Assembly: GCF_963583255.1 (NCBI RefSeq)
Contig: NC_084818.1
Coordinates: 10,604,222 to 10,668,221 of the forward strand
DNA length: 64,000 bases
Source of the DNA: Pyrus communis
Taxonomy: Eukaryota; Streptophyta; Magnoliopsida; Rosales; Rosaceae
Direction: 5' to 3'
The notes under the pieces were generated by a model. The model was not told where the DNA came from, did not search any database, and saw nothing but the letters and a program-made list of their open reading frames with translations. The stretch's first letter is position 1. Each line of letters begins with the position of its first letter. A program made the position numbers and the translations under genes. Positions 33,340-45,999 of the stretch are shown piece after piece.

Positions 33340-34065
33340 GGCAGGAGGAAACGGTAAATCGAAGCATGTGGAGACAAGCACAACAAATATATGTGCTGAT
33401 TCATTCGCTGCTTCTTCAAAAGCAAAAGTATCTCATATCATCAAGGGCGAAAGCAAAGGTATCTCATATCATGCTTTTTCCCTGTCTTTTCCTTTGCCCT
33501 TGTTCTCACCTGCCAAGACAAGGACAGAGAAAGCAATATGTCGGAACCTCCACTCAAACTTGCGCTGCCACCAAGAAGTGAGGGTCCATTCAAATGCAAG
33601 GTTTGCATTCAACTCCTGCATCAGAGGACAAATACTACAAGAGAAGATGCCACACCTGCATAAGGAAATACCACTTCTGCAAAGGGGAGCAAGTAAGGCA
33701 AGTAAAAATGATACATCGAAGCATATGGAGACAAGCACAACAAATATATGTGCTGATTCATTCGCTGCTTCTTCAAAAGCAAAGGTATCTCATATCATGC
33801 CTTCTCCATGTCCTTTCCTTTGTCCTTGTTCTTACTCGCATGACAAAGTGAAGAAGCAATCAGCCGGCACTTGGAGTCAGTCTTCCGATCTGGAACCAAC
33901 TGCCTGGAATCTATTCCCTAGTTGCTTACCTAGCGTTGCTCTCGAGTAGTCATCTTCAACGGTTGATACACTTCCAAAGAAGGGACCACTTATGCAAAGG
34001 GGAGCAAGTAAGGCAAGTGAAAATGATACATTGAAGCATGTGGAGACAAGCAACAACTGCATATG
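33340..34065 (+). repeat. Direct repeats in the retrotransposon interior
   Basis: A block of about 95 bp around GTGGAGACAAGCACAACAAA (33369) and TCATTCGCTGCTTCTTCAAA recurs near 33727, and in short form near 34038. The surrounding blocks (AGGGGAGCAAGTAAGGCAAG) also recur at 33684 and 34000. No protein is supported here. Confidence 0.7.
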
Positions 34066-34219
34066 CTGAGCTATCCTCTAACCCTCTTCAATACGAATTG
34101 GAGAGATTGAACAAAGAAACAGGAAAAAAAAGGAGTAAAGCTCAGACCTTCGGAGGAGACCAAAAGAATCCTGCTGCCCAGTTCAAGAGTAGCACAAAGG
34201 AAAATCAACGATTGGAGGA

Positions 34220-34540
34220 AACCAGAAAATCTTTCAGTCGAACTCAAGATCAAGCCTCGATGGCCCTTGAAGAAATTTCCAGCCCAGTTCAAGACTAAGC
34301 CTGTGGAAAATCAACGATTGGAGGAAACCAGAAAATCTTCCAGTCGAACTCAAGATCAAGCCTCGATGGCCCTTGAAGAAATTTCCAGCCCAGTTCAAGA
34401 CTAAGCCTGTGGAAAATCAACGATTGGAGGAAACCAGAAAATCTTCCAGTCGAACTCAAGATCAAGCCTCAATGGCCCTTGAAGAAATTTCCAGCCCAAT
34501 TCAAGATCAAGCCTCGACAGCCCTTGGGTTGACATCTACA
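34220..34540 (+). repeat. About 98-bp tandem repeats before the 3' LTR
   Basis: Three units contain AATCAACGATTGGAGGAAAC, CTTCCAGTCGAACTCAAGAT and CAAGCCTCGATGGCCCTTGA. The AAGATCAAGCC..GGCCCTTGAAG part is the same inverted-repeat unit that fills the LTR, so the motif is present in the interior as well. Confidence 0.8.
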
Positions 34541-34599
34541 TTAAGGGACTTCAAAACGCATCTTCTACACGTGACAAGCACATGTCTACGACGCGCCTT

Positions 34600-34613
34600 G
34601 AAGTGGGGGCATT
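34600..34613 (+). other. Polypurine tract
   Basis: GAAGTGGGGGCATT directly precedes the 3' LTR start TGTAGAC. Position and composition fit the plus-strand primer of reverse transcription. Confidence 0.8.
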
Positions 34614-36040
34614 TGTAGACATCGAAATTTCAGTAAAACAAATGTTCACCAATGCATTAAAGTTTTGACGTGTCAAGGCATACATGGCATACGCCACGTG
34701 TTGTACAAATTGTACACATGGCGTGTGACTCAACAAAATAGGAAGAAATACCCTTGAAGGATTAAACAAGTTTTTCTTCTCATTTTGGGCAATGACAAGG
34801 CAAGTACATTTCAATCCATTGAGGATCAAAACAAGTTTTTCTTCTCATGTTGGGCAATGACAAGGCAAGCACACTTCAATCCATTACGGATCAAAGCAAG
34901 TTTTTCTCATTTGGGCAATGACAAAGCATACACATTTCAAGTTTAAAATGGTGTTAAGTGGGAAATTAGGCCATAAGTTAGACCACTTCAAGTTTAAAAT
35001 GGTATTAAGTGGGAAATTAGGCCATAAGTTACACCACTTCAATTTCAATATTGCATTAAGTGGGAAATTAGACCATAAGTTAGACCACTTCAAGTTTAAA
35101 ATGGTATTAAGTGGGAAATTAGGCCATAAGTTACACCACTTCAATTTCAATATTGCATTAAGTGGGAAAATTAGGCAATGGTGCTTGGAAAGGAAAAAAA
35201 TATTTTGTGGTGGTGATTCATTCTCAAAGCCTATAAATAGGCTTCTCCATCAAGGTATCAAGCATCAAGGAATTCACAAATACATTTCTCTACTCCCAAA
35301 TTGGAAGAGAATTCCCCAAATCCTTGAAGCTTTGAAACTCCAAAGCTCTCAAGCATCCAAATTCCCAAGAATTCCGAAGGATCAAGAAAGCACTCTTCGT
35401 TCTTCGTCAAATCCTCCTTCAAGATCAAGCCCCAACGGCCCTTGAAGAACTCCCACCAACTCAAGATCAAGCCCCGACGGCCCCTTGAAGAAAGTGTTCA
35501 TCATTCATCATCCGTTCATCCTAAGATCAAGCTCCAACGGCCCTTTGGATCAACAACCTCAACAAACCCATACACCCATTCTTCAAGATCAAGCCCAACG
35601 CCCCTTGAAGATCCGTTCAACAACTGTTCATCCAAGATCAAGCCCCGACGGCCCTTGGATCAACAAACAAATCCACACATCTATTCTTCAAGATCAAGCC
35701 CAAAAGCCTTTGAAGAAAACCAACTGTTCATTCAAGATCAAGCTTCGACGGCCCTTGAAGAAAACCAACCGTTCTTCAAGATCAAGCCCAAAAGCCCTTG
35801 AAGATCCGCTCATCCATCAACATTCAAGATCAAGCCCCGAAGGCCCTTGAAGAAACTTACAATTGTTCATCCAAGATCAAGCCTCGACGGCCCTTGGATC
35901 AACAAATCTACATCTTACAGAGATAGAATCAGATGACCAAATTTGAGAGAGATCGTAACCCCAAAATCATAAACACAAAAAATATTATTTTGTACACGTT
36001 TATTCTGGTTTCTTGTTTCAAGAAATCTTTCGTGTTCACA
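34614..36040 (+). repeat. 3' LTR
   Basis: Same length as the 5' LTR (1427 bp) and nearly identical. Differences seen by eye include GGCC to GACC in one tandem unit, TTC to GAT before the TATA region, and single changes in the hairpin units (for example GCCC to GCTC and CCCTT to CCTTT). Followed by the target duplication GGAAC (36041-36045). Confidence 0.95.
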
Positions 36041-36045
36041 GGAAC

Positions 36046-36586
36046 AAGAGTAAGTTGGTCATTTAATCGTTCGGTTCCGTGCTATCATGCACTTACCAAA
36101 CGTAGAACGGAACAACCGTACCGTTCCATCCTGCGCGTACCAAACATAACACAGAACATTCGTTTCGTCCCATCCCGTCCCATCCCGTCCTATCCCATTC
36201 CGTTCCGTTCCGTCCCGTTTGCGTACCAAACGGTACCTATATGGCCTTATGCTAGTGGTACAGTGATGCCGTATACAACTACCGCGAGACTAGCATAGTA
36301 GTGCAGGCATTAGGGTTCATGTACCATCATGCATCAAATCCACGCGGGGGAGGTCACAAAATACTTACGTATTCACATATAGACGGTAAATTGAACATGT
36401 AACTGCTGATATTTCAAAGTTGTTACGATAAATATCCATTAAACCACCTAAAACATCGTCATGACTTGCCGGGGTGAACATGTAGAACCATTCTTCAATG
36501 TCTATTACAAAAGTAGAAACCACGCTTCTTTTATACATAACAAGGAATACAAACCGATGTCCTACATGCCCTCGCGACAAAGCATG
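36046..36586. other. Right flank of the retrotransposon and 3' flank of the E2 gene
   Basis: 36060-36240 is rich in CGTTCCGTTCCG / CCCATCCCGT pentamer-like repeats and TACCAAACG motifs. Part of this wording (ATTCCGTTCC) also occurs before the 5' LTR at 27625, so the element inserted into an existing repeat, probably a MITE. The E2 3' UTR occupies the end near 36587. Confidence 0.45.
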
Positions 36587-39242
<2,656 letters not shown>

Positions 39243-39420
39243 GGATGGACCTCGCAGATCGTACGGATCTAAGGAAGGAAGGGGGCGTTGCTTTGACAGA
39301 GAGGAGAAGAGAGAGAGAAGAGGAAGGAACTTGACAAAGTGTCCAATAATAAGAAGATGATATGCAGGGACGGAATAATAATAATGTATTTTTGTCACTA
39401 TCTGCCCGATAGATGTGAAA
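39243..39420 (-). promoter_or_regulatory. E2 leader and proximal promoter
   Basis: The stretch before the ATG is GA-rich on the plus strand (CT-rich on the gene strand, 39290-39330), as for other leaders here. No clear TATA box is seen before the repeat that begins near 39420, so that repeat lies within about 180 bp of the start codon. Confidence 0.4.
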
Positions 39421-40085
39421 GTAAGGGTGGATTCGGTTTTACCCCGTTCAATTTTTTTTTTGTCAAAATCGAAATCAAACCGAAATTTTGATTTGGTTTG
39501 GTTTTGTTCGGTTTAATTTTTTTCAGTTTTTATTCGGTTTGATTTAATTTTGGTTTGATTTTTTTCTACTAGATTTCGGTTTGGTTTGGTTTTTTTATAA
39601 ACCATTTTTCTTTAATTTGAAAATTGGTCTATGCTCTACAACTTCGCTTACAATTTTTTCATTTCATAGAAATTAGAGAAAGAAAAAAAGAAAGAAGATA
39701 CAGGGAGGGTCGGGTGGGGAGAAAAGAAAGAAAGAAAACAGAGGGTCGGATGGGGAGAAAAAAATGGAAGAAATAAGAGGATTGGGTGGGAGAAGAAAAA
39801 AGACTTGGATTATGGGTTAATGGTTGGCCTAAAGCAAAAGCTTAAAACTTGGGTCTAAACTTAAATTTGGCTTGGAATATAAACACTCAAACATTAAATA
39901 AATAAATAAACTTAATTATATTTAATTCAGTTTGGTTTAGTTTTTGAATCATCGAAACCGAAACCAAACCAATAACTTTCGGTTCGGTTCGATTTTCTTA
40001 CTTCGGTTCGGGTTTTTTCGATTTTGGTTCGGTATTCAGTTCGGGTTTTTTTTTGTTTTCGATTTTTTCAACCCACCCCTAGGAG
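39420..40085. repeat. AACCGAA-rich fold-back element
   Basis: The left end (AAGGGTGGATTCGGTTTTAC) and the right end (inverse of CAACCCACCCCTAGG) are inverted. Both sides are packed with TTTGGTTTGG / CGGTTCGGTT on one strand and AACCGAAACC on the other. The layout and ends suggest a hAT-like non-autonomous element. A (GA)9 microsatellite follows at 40083-40100. Confidence 0.6.
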
Positions 40086-40099
40086 AGAGAGAGAGAGAG

Positions 40100-40955
40100 A
40101 TTCCAAAGAGGTTCTTGCTTTTAATGAATCTTATTGTATGATTCTAAGCCGTTGATTTTAATGACTGTGTTAGATTGTGGATTTTCAACGGCTGTGGATG
40201 GCGTTTGGAGGGTACTTGACCACTTGGCCCTGCTTTGAATCTTGGAATGGGTCGGGTCAAGTAGTGAGGATGAGCATCTTCTTAGCCCAAACACAGAGCG
40301 GGCTAGAGAGCATCTAATTGATTTTTTGCAGAAATGGTGGGAAACTGATCACCATTTGAAGCAGATTTTATGCTTCAATGATTAAACGGCCTTACTTTTT
40401 TAATTGATTTTTTGCAAAAGCGATCTTTATAGAGTAGTTCATAATATGAATAGTTCATATCATGAACACGAAGTTCTATGAATCAGCCACAAATAATTTT
40501 GATTAAGAACTCCTACTCATCATTTGAGTAACCAAGTACTATTCTTACCCTAACCATTGTTGGTGTTAGGCACGTCTCCTTATTCGTTCTTCATCTTCTC
40601 ACTCGTTTTCTTGCTCTTGACTCTCTTGCAACCTCCACAGGTTAGTCATTGTTGCAAGAACTTTCTTTTTAAAAAATCTATGAATTGAGATGAGTAGGGA
40701 GGATGGAGGAGGCACATCCGTCAACCTTGTCAATAAATCTCTAATATGGCATAAGTGTGACCCACTTAATTGTTGATAGGGAAGCCGCATCATTGCCAAG
40801 TCACTTGTCAAACAGCAATCAGTTACAAGTCTTGTCACATCCATCACCATTATATTTTAAAGATGAATTAGGTAGGTACCAGACAAGTTGAGGTTGTGTT
40901 AGAAGAGGGATTTAAGAGTTTTATTTATTTTTAGACACTTGTAAGGGTCTTCACG
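40100..40955. other. Intergenic, no gene seen
   Basis: No gene-like frame or clear element. A T-run at 40957-40968 is probably the reverse-strand poly(A) tail of the LINE. Confidence 0.4.
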
Positions 40956-40956
40956 T

Positions 40957-42831
40957 TATTTTTTTTGTTGAAAAATGGGGCTAAAAGCAAGCCCAAACAA
41001 ACCTATTCAATAATAAATCTAGATCAGGACATCCTAAGTCGATCCTCACGAATAAAACTAACTAGACCAGAAGGAGGAGTATCAAAATAAAAATGACCTA
41101 AATCTAAATCAAGACTATAGGTTGCTAAATTGTCCGCCATAAAATTCTTTTTTCTGTAGACATGCCGAAGTTCACATTGCCAATATCTTGAAAGCAAATC
41201 TCGATGGGGCCAACACAAGGGACCTAAAGGATGATTATTGCCAGCAGCTTGCAACACCAAATGAACTGTGACTGCAGATTCTGATTCCACCAATAATTTA
41301 TCAATTCGCAATCTCCATGCCAATTGTAAGCCCTAAGTAAAGACCCCATAATTCAACATTGAGAATCTCACCTAAGCCCAAATTGGGGCAAAACCCAGAA
41401 ATCCATTTACCATCAGAATCTCTCAAAACACCACCTGCTCCAATAGAATTATTACTTCCCTTCTTGCAACCATCAACATTAAGCTTAAACCAACGTGAAG
41501 GAGGAACTTCCCAATGGAGCAAAGATTCAATCCTATGAGGTTTATCAATCTTGTGAGTATTTGCCTTCAACCATTCATGAAGATAAGTACAAACAGCAAT
41601 TGTAGGCTGATCAATCATGGCAAAATTCTGCTAAAAAATAAATTTATTTCGTTGATACCAAATAAACCAACAAGCAATGGAAAAAACTAACCTCCACTCT
41701 AAACCACCCCCCCCCCCAATATGAGAGATTTATTGGTGAGATTAAAATGAAGCCAATCATGAAAATCAATGTGGTCTAATTGTGGATTATACATTCCCAA
41801 CCTTTGCCAAAGTTCTCTTGCCTTAGGACAATCTTTGAAAACATGAGGCATTGATTCAACGCCACAAGTACATCTTTGACACTCAGGGTTTATCATTCAT
41901 ACCCTTTTTCAACCTTTGTTTACTAATGAGAAGCTTATTAAGAAAAAGCAGCCGTAAGAAAGACTGAACTCTTGGAGGAATATGAAGTTTCCAAACGAAT
42001 TCCCATCGTCAATTAGGAAAACCACTTGAATTAATGGCCAACATACAAGTAGATTGAATAGAAAAATTACCATCACATGTTCCACTCTAGATACACTTAT
42101 CAGCTAAAGCATCAAAACCAAATGGAATGCTAAGAATTTGTTCGACAATCTCCCTTGGTAAAACAAGTAATAATTGACCAATATCCCAACCATTATTGTA
42201 ACAATAATGTGGCCTTAAGCATATCATTGGAAAGCAGGCAAGAAGCATGATGAAGCAAAATATCACAATTAGCCCATTTGTCCGTCCAAAACTTTACCAT
42301 ATTGCCATTTCCATTTCGTCATAGTTGCCCTTCATGCAAAAGTTTAGTCCCTTCAAGAATTCATTTCCAAGTACAAGAAAAGCGTACAACAGTTTTATCA
42401 TTGAGTAATTAACCCATATCACCTTTAACATACTTTCCTTGTAAAAGTTTTGCCCAAAGGCCATTATCCCCCTGCATCAATCTCCAAGAGTTCTTAATTA
42501 CAAGAAGAGCCAAATTCATCTCTCAGTTTTTCAAACCAAGCCCATCAAGAGACTTCGGAAGGCAAATTTGGCTCCATTTAACCAAGTTAACCTTATTTTT
42601 GGATTAAGTGGAGCCCCAGACGAAGTTCTTATTTAACCTATCAAGTTGATCACAAATGGTAACTGGTAATTTCACTGTCTGCATAGCATAAAATGGGATG
42701 ACGGAGGTGACAGATTGGACAAGTGTGGCCTGACCAGCAAGAGATACTGAATTCAACTTCCAAGCAAAAAATCGAGCTTGAGCTTTTTCTACCAAGCCTT
42801 TGCAAATGCTTTTAGTGATGCGAGAATGAAT
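40957..42831 (-). mobile_element. L1-type LINE, 3' part (dead)
   Basis: On the minus strand, order from right to left: RT thumb/linker (HSRITKSICKGLVEKAQARF, FFAWKLNSVSLAGQATLVQS, 42604-42831); a zinc-binding zf-RVT region (CQRCTCGVESMPHVFKDCPK, about 41700-41896); an RNase H domain (FKLNVDGCKKGSNNSIGAGG ... ILNVELWGLYLGL, then VYRKKNFMADNLA, 41024-41618); and a T-run (poly(A) on the coding strand) at 40957-40968. The frames are broken by several shifts and stops, and a C-run (41707-41716) marks one of them. It is a degenerate plant L1 copy. Confidence 0.85.
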
Positions 42832-44776
42832 TGTTGGAGAACAATTTAGAAACAATAAAATAACGGAAATACAGAACCGAAATACTTATACTTTATTATT
42901 CAAAAATACTTGCAATACAGAATGTAATTACACAATAATTACAAAAAATTAAAATGATACTAAGTTGAATGAATTGAAGGTAGAGGCTAGCGCAAACGCT
43001 ATGTCCTTTGAATAGTGGAGGAATAAAAGATCATTTTTGATGGAACTGAAGACTCCAGTTATATAGGCTCTTTCATACCTCTTCAAACACCTTTTGAATG
43101 TATCTGAAGCTATACAACTCTTTCCAAAGAGTTGTGTCTATTAATCAAAACGTTTTTAATTAATTTAATTAAAAACTTAATTCGAAATTAAAACTAATTG
43201 ATCAGATTAATTTTAATTCCTTGAGGCCTAAGGCCCTTGTCTTGATTAATTAATATTAATTTATATTAATATTATAGTATAATCATCAAGCCTAGTCCAC
43301 ACAATTAGTAGCCCAAACCTCAATTGTGATATCCCACATCGCCCAGGGGAGCGATCCTTATATGTATATTCTCATCTCTACCTAGCACGAGGCCTTTTGG
43401 GAGCTCACTGACTTCGGGTTCCGTAGGAACTCCGAAGTTAAGCGAGAAGGGGGCTAGAGCAATCCCATGATGGGTGACCCACTGAGAAGTTGCTCGTGAG
43501 TTCCCAAAAACAAAACCGTGAGGGAATGGTAAGCCCAAAGCGGACAATATCGTGCTACGGTGGTGGAGCGGGCCCAGGATGTGAGAATTTGGTATCAGAG
43601 CCTAACCCTGGTCCCGAGTGTGCCGACGAAGACTTCGGGCCCCTAAGGGGGGTGGATTGTGACATCCCACATCGCCCAAAGGAATGATCCTTATATGTAT
43701 ATTCTCATCTCTACCTAGCACGAGGCCTTTTGGGAGCTTACTGGCTTCGGGTTCCGTAGGAACTCCGAAGTTAAGCGAGAAGGGGGCTAGAGTAATCCCA
43801 TGATGGATGACCCATTGGGAAGTTGCTCGTGAGTTCCCAAAAACAAAACCGTGAAGGAATGGTAAGCCCAAAGCGGACAATATCGTGCTACGGTGGTGGA
43901 GCGGGCCCGGGAAATGATCCGCCCCGGGCCGGCATGTGACAATTTGGTATCAAAGCCTAACCCTGGTCGCGAGTGTGCCGACGAGGACGTCGGGCCCCTA
44001 AGAGGGGTGGATTGTGACATCTCACATCGCCCAGAGGAGTGATCCTTATATGCATATTCTCATCTCTACCTAGCACAAGGCCTTTTGGGAGCTCACTGGC
44101 TTCGGGTTCCGTAGGAACTCCGAAGTTAAGCGAGAAGGGGCTAGAGCAATCCCATGATGGATGACCCACTAAGAAGTTGCTCGTGAGTTCCCAAAAACAA
44201 AACCGTGAAGGAATGGTAAGCCCAAATCGGACAATATCGTGCTACGGTGGTGGAGCAGGCCCGGGAAGTGATCCGCCTCGGGCCGGGATGTGACAATTTG
44301 GTATCAAAGCCTAACCCTGGTCGCGAGTGTGCCGACGAGGATGTCGGGCCCCTAAGGGGGGTGGATTGTGACATCCCACATCGCCCAGAAGAGTGATCCT
44401 TATATGTATATTCCCATCTCTACCTAGCACGAGACCTTTTGGGAGCTCACTGGCTTCGGGTTTCGTAGAAACTCCGAAGTTAAGCGAGAAAGGGGCTAGA
44501 GCAATCCCATGATGGGTGACCCACTGGGAAGTTGCTCGTGAGTTCTCAAAAACAAAACCGTGAGGGAATGGTAAGCCCAAAGTGGACAATATCGTGCTAC
44601 GGTGATGGAGCGGGCCCGGGAAGTGATCCATCCCGGACCGGGATGTGACATCAATCCTCATTCCAAATGATCCAATTTCTAATTACCAAAAATAAGGAAT
44701 AAGCCTATATAAAGGCTAGTGAAAAACCATTGTTGCCTTATGTGGGACAAGAGGGTCTCAAAACTCCTACATGAAT
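42827..44776. mobile_element. Solo LTR in the LINE, TSD TGAAT
   Basis: Starts TGTTGGAGAACAATTTAG at 42832 and ends ACTCCTACA at 44771. TGAAT lies on both sides (42827-42831 and 44772-44776). Without the nested Cassandra array it is about 610 bp. No second LTR or interior is present, so it is a solo LTR left by recombination. Removing it together with one TGAAT rejoins the LINE frame exactly (YLGVPLIH|SRITKS). Confidence 0.88.
43320..44655 (+). mobile_element. Tandem Cassandra array: four LTRs, three interiors, TSD TCAAT
   Basis: LTRs at 43325-43586, 43658-43941, 44013-44295 and 44367-44650, each about 283 bp (the first is shorter by about 22 bp). Each begins TGTGACATCCCACATCGCC and ends GTGACA or close to it. 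The interiors of about 71 bp begin ATTTGGTATCAGAGCC or ATTTGGTATCAAAGCC, the primer site for initiator tRNA-Met, and end in a purine tract (CTAAGGGGGGTGGAT). Each LTR contains a 5S-rRNA-like segment (TCCGAAGTTAAGCGAGAA, GATGGGTGACCCACTGGGAA), the hallmark of Cassandra TRIM elements. TCAAT flanks the array on both sides. It encodes no protein; the open frames across it are artefacts. Confidence 0.93.
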
Positions 44777-45253
44777 GAGCGGAACTCCCAAATACTTTCC
44801 CAAATCATTAGTCAGGGGAGAACCACAAATGCGACTCAGTTCAAGAGCCATTCCACGATTAATATTAGGTGAGCAATAGATTATCGATTTTTCATAGCTT
44901 ATTTGCTTCCCAGAAGCCAGGAAAAATTTATCAATGCACCCTTTAACGATCTGAGCTTGCTTTTTGGAGGCTTCACAAAATAAAATAATGTCATCTGCAA
45001 ACATATGATGAGAGACGGCGCAGGTCCTTGTCTTGCAACTTTAACAGCTTTCCAGTTTCCAGAATTAACAGCTTCATTAATCGGATGAGATAATTTTTCA
45101 TCACAAAGAACAAATTAATAAGGAGAAAGAGGATCACCTTGTCGAACACCTCTTCGTGGGCAGAGGCTATCAGTTTTCTCACCATTTAAAACAATTTGGA
45201 AATTCACATCAGTTACGCAATGCATAATTAGCTCCAAAACATTACATTGCTCT
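44772..45253 (-). mobile_element. L1-type LINE, reverse transcriptase part (dead, 5' truncated)
   Basis: On the minus strand: [20 protein letters not shown], then RQGDPLSPY followed by an in-frame TAA (45115-45117) and FVLCDEKLSHPINEAVNSG. A one-base shift follows, then the catalytic FADD box (HHMFADDIILFCEASKKQAQ) near 45004 and ISYEKSIIYCSPNINRG to GKYLGVPLIH at the solo-LTR junction. The element ends near 45253 without endonuclease or ORF1, as expected for a 5'-truncated LINE. Confidence 0.88.
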
Positions 45254-45284
45254 TCTTTTTATTTTTTTTATTTTTATTTCCTCA

Positions 45285-45599
45285 ATGGATTCAGGTTTTT
45301 ATACGGCGCCAGGTCTGGGGAGTGACAAGTCTGCACTCGTGGTGGAAGGGAATGAACCCAAACTTGAAACTAAGGCCAACCCAGATCTGAAACCGACCGA
45401 GTCTCAGGGCATGGACGGCGTAGTTGTGGTGCCTCAACCAGTTGCCGCCAACATCAACGTCTTCAAGTTCGGGTCCGTCACGGCTTCTGCCGATAAAGTC
45501 ACTATCACCAGACACTCTCCGAAGACCTGCAGCCCCAATTTAGCGTGGTATTATAAGCACTCGTCGCCCTTTTGTGAGCTTTGGTTATATTCTGTGTAA
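45285..45599 (+). CDS. Unrecognised ORF beside the LINE
   Basis: 104 codons starting MDSGFYTAPGLGSDKSALVV. No domain or family is recognised. It is polar at first, with a Val-rich stretch (GMDGVVVVPQPVAANINVFK). It is followed by a CTAGGGTTTAG motif that is common in plant leaders, so it may be a first exon, a relic, or chance. It abuts the truncated LINE end. Confidence 0.2.
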   Translation: MDSGFYTAPGLGSDKSALVVEGNEPKLETKANPDLKPTESQGMDGVVVVPQPVAANINVFKFGSVTASADKVTITRHSPKTCSPNLAWYYKHSSPFCELWLYSV

Positions 45600-45807
45600 T
45601 TTTCGAAGCTAGGGTTTAGTTTTATTTGTTGGCTCGTTTTAGAGACATGGGGTTTAGGTGCAATCAGTGTTTGTATATTACTGCCACTGTCTTTGTGGTC
45701 AATCCATAAGTTGTGTCCCACTTTTACCAAAGTAATAAAAAGATGTCACAACTTATTTTTTTTACAAAAGCGGGAGAGGAGATGTAATGTTACACCTTAA
45801 TTATACG

Positions 45808-45814
<7 letters not shown>

Positions 45815-45843
<29 letters not shown>
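45815..45843. repeat. (AT)n microsatellite
   Basis: Fourteen or so AT dinucleotides next to the SINE copy at 45846. Confidence 0.8.
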
Positions 45844-45845
<2 letters not shown>

Positions 45846-45998
45846 CAATATTATCTACATTAATGGTGAAAGAGTGGATCAAGCCTGATAATAAACAAAC
45901 CATAATAATATGGTTCAAATTCGTCTTTGACGAGAGTCAAACAAAAGATCTCTCACTTAAAAGTAAAGAATAATACTATTAGACCGTAGTACTAAATT
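45846..45998 (-). repeat. tRNA-related SINE, copy 2
   Basis: On the minus strand it begins TTAGTACTACGGTCTAATAG and continues with the same order as copy 3: A-box-like region, TGACTCTCGTC-type B box, TTATTATGGTTTG, and AGATAATATTG near the end. Diverged, and next to an (AT)n run where the tail would be. Confidence 0.65.
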
Positions 45999-45999
45999 A

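Larger units (their letters stand above)
27663..36045 (+). mobile_element. Complete gag-only LTR retrotransposon with TSD GGAAC
   Basis: Two direct repeats of 1427 bp, 27668-29094 and 34614-36040, both start TGTAGAC and end GTTCACA. GGAAC occurs directly before (27663-27667) and after (36041-36045): a perfect 5-bp target duplication. By eye the LTRs differ at about 8 positions (about 0.6%), so the insertion is young. After the 5' LTR comes TTTGGCACGCCCGGTGGGAT, in the primer-binding-site position; before the 3' LTR comes the purine tract GAAGTGGGGG (34600-34609). The 5.5-kb interior has a Ty3/gypsy-type gag ORF (to 31499) but no protease, reverse transcriptase, RNase H or integrase that I can see. 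An antisense ORF (32147-32755) fills part of the rest. It must depend on a pol supplied by a related element. Confidence 0.93.

Noticed and set aside
33183..33949. Frames of 130-190 codons in the retrotransposon interior, checked for protease/RT/integrase
   Set aside because: No pol motifs in any frame; the frames follow direct repeats. Their repeat structure explains their length.
36060..36240. Telomere- or satellite-like array
   Set aside because: The pentamer-like CCGTT/CCCGT run is short and irregular; it is better explained by a MITE end plus a local microsatellite.
43420..44540. 5S rRNA genes
   Set aside because: Only a diverged 5S-like segment is present in each unit, inside LTRs with primer site and TSD. 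This is Cassandra, not 5S rDNA.
43320..44661. Six minus-strand frames of 70-116 codons
   Set aside because: They run through the non-coding Cassandra LTRs and repeat with the LTR period.
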